DNA of 64,000 bases from Rhizobium rhizogenes (lineage in GTDB: Bacteria; Pseudomonadota; Alphaproteobacteria; Rhizobiales; Rhizobiaceae), in NCBI RefSeq assembly GCF_002005205.3, contig NZ_CP019702.2, positions 1,306,001 to 1,370,000 of the forward strand, in the 5' to 3' direction. Within the stretch, counting starts at the first letter, position 1; each line of letters starts with the position of its first letter. The position numbers and the translations under genes were made by a program. The notes under the pieces are model-generated. The model searched no databases, was not told where the DNA came from, and was given only the letters and a program-made list of their open reading frames with translations. This document shows, in pieces, positions 63,397 to 64,000 of the stretch.

Positions 63397-64000
63397 CTGT
63401 TGCAACCCTTGACCCGCGCGCTCTGCGCGACGCATTCGGCGCTTTCGTGACGGGAGTAACGATCGTGACCACGCGGGATGACGCGGGAAAGCCGGTGGGC
63501 TTCACCGCAAATTCCTTCACTTCCGTTTCGCTCGACCCGCCGCTGCTGTTGATCTGCCTCGCACGCACCTCGCGCAATTTCGCGACGATGACCGGCGCGA
63601 AGAACTTTGCCGTCAACATTCTGTCGGAAAGTCAGAAGGACCTGTCCAACACCTTCGCTCGTCCGGTGGAGGATCGTTTCGCCGCAGCCGCCTGGTCGGA
63701 TGCGCCGCAGGGATCGCCCGTCTTCGCTGATGTTGCGGCCTGGTTTGAGTGCTCCATGCAGGAGGTTATCGAGGCGGGCGATCACGTCATCCTGCTCGGC
63801 CGCATTGGTGCTTTCGACAATAGCGGCCTGAACGGTCTGGGCTATGCGCGTGGCGGTTATTTCACGCCGATGCTGGCCGCCAAGGCGGTCTCGGCGGCAG
63901 CCGAGGGCGAAATTACGGTTGGCGCCGTGCTGGAGCGGCGCGGCGAGATTTACCTCGTTGGTGATGACGTGCTGTCGCTGCCCGGCTGTGTCGTCGCAGG
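63393..64000 (+). CDS. Flavin reductase family protein, C-terminal part cut off
   Basis: 202 residues visible; the window ends before a stop. The N-terminal 165 residues match NAD(P)H:flavin oxidoreductases (HpaC/DIM6 type): FGAFVTGVTIVTTRDDAG, GFTANSFTSVSLDPPLLLIC, NFAVNILSESQKDLSNTFA and GDHVILLGRIGAF. Beyond that, GEITVGAVLERRGEIYLVGD looks like extra sequence not found in single-domain reductases and could be the start of a second domain, perhaps Nudix-like. It would supply reduced flavin to a monooxygenase, probably encoded to the right. Confidence 0.85.
   Translation, partial: MTVATLDPRALRDAFGAFVTGVTIVTTRDDAGKPVGFTANSFTSVSLDPPLLLICLARTSRNFATMTGAKNFAVNILSESQKDLSNTFARPVEDRFAAAAWSDAPQGSPVFADVAAWFECSMQEVIEAGDHVILLGRIGAFDNSGLNGLGYARGGYFTPMLAAKAVSAAAEGEITVGAVLERRGEIYLVGDDVLSLPGCVVA

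Noticed and set aside
1..64000. CRISPR arrays, insertion sequences or prophage genes
   Set aside because: No regularly spaced direct repeats, transposase motifs, or phage structural genes were found in the coding frames or intergenic regions.

Overview
The window looks like a chromosome segment of an Agrobacterium/Rhizobium-type alphaproteobacterium. The support is high-GC coding, many ABC transporters each paired with a GntR- or LacI-type regulator, a circularly permuted ATP-grasp/alpha-E/transglutaminase operon, an N-methylglutamate pathway, and a short intergenic element typical of Rhizobiales that begins at gene stop codons (TAGAGC...). I see no insertion sequence, prophage, CRISPR array or replication origin. 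There is one tRNA gene, tRNA-Ser(CGA).

Layout. 1-5929: uronide oligosaccharide use (GH88 hydrolase, two sugar ABC permeases, heparinase II/III-like lyase, a discoidin-like protein, FadR-type GntR regulator). 6075-10171: D-lactate dehydrogenase, an ABC-F ATPase and a TadG-like von Willebrand protein. 10338-16957: three-gene transglutaminase / ATP-grasp-alpha-E / transglutaminase operon. 17250-22270: a SbmA/YddA-type ABC exporter whose ATPase motifs are all degenerate, a tiny membrane protein, an acyl-CoA thioesterase and an unusual ATP-grasp plus NodB-deacetylase fusion. 22588-33951: sugar-acid catabolic island (DUF1537 kinase, GntR, iron alcohol dehydrogenase, PdxA2, sialidase-like protein, Dpp-type ABC transporter, DapA-family lyase). 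34149-36183: tRNA-Ser, an unrecognised small protein and an apparently Tat-exported agmatine deiminase-like enzyme. 36459-44793: rare sugar or cyclitol operon (ribose-type ABC transporter, three TIM-barrel isomerases, a Gfo/Idh/MocA dehydrogenase) with a divergent LacI regulator. 44804-57119: complete N-methylglutamate pathway (mgdABCD, i.e. soxBDAG homologues; mgsABC; gmaS) plus purU and two regulators. 57278-64000: GntR regulator, amino-acid-type ABC transporter, iron alcohol dehydrogenase/maleylacetate reductase-like enzyme, AA_synth (DUF1185) protein, alpha/beta hydrolase and a flavin reductase cut by the window end.

How they work together. Most of the window is a chain of independent nutrient-acquisition cassettes, each holding a transporter, cytoplasmic enzymes and a local regulator. 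For two cassettes the sequence shows repeated candidate operators. A 16-mer (ATGGTATGCCATAATA) occurs twice exactly and once with two mismatches in front of three transcription units of the last cassette. A 13-mer (AAATNNGTATGAT) occurs three times around the uronide cassette. The N-methylglutamate block would convert methylamine to gamma-glutamylmethylamide (GmaS), then N-methylglutamate (MgsABC), then glutamate plus methylene-tetrahydrofolate (MgdABCD); PurU could drain formyl-tetrahydrofolate to formate. The substrates of the 22.5-34 kb, 36-45 kb and 57-64 kb cassettes cannot be read with certainty, and these are the best places to look for new pathways.
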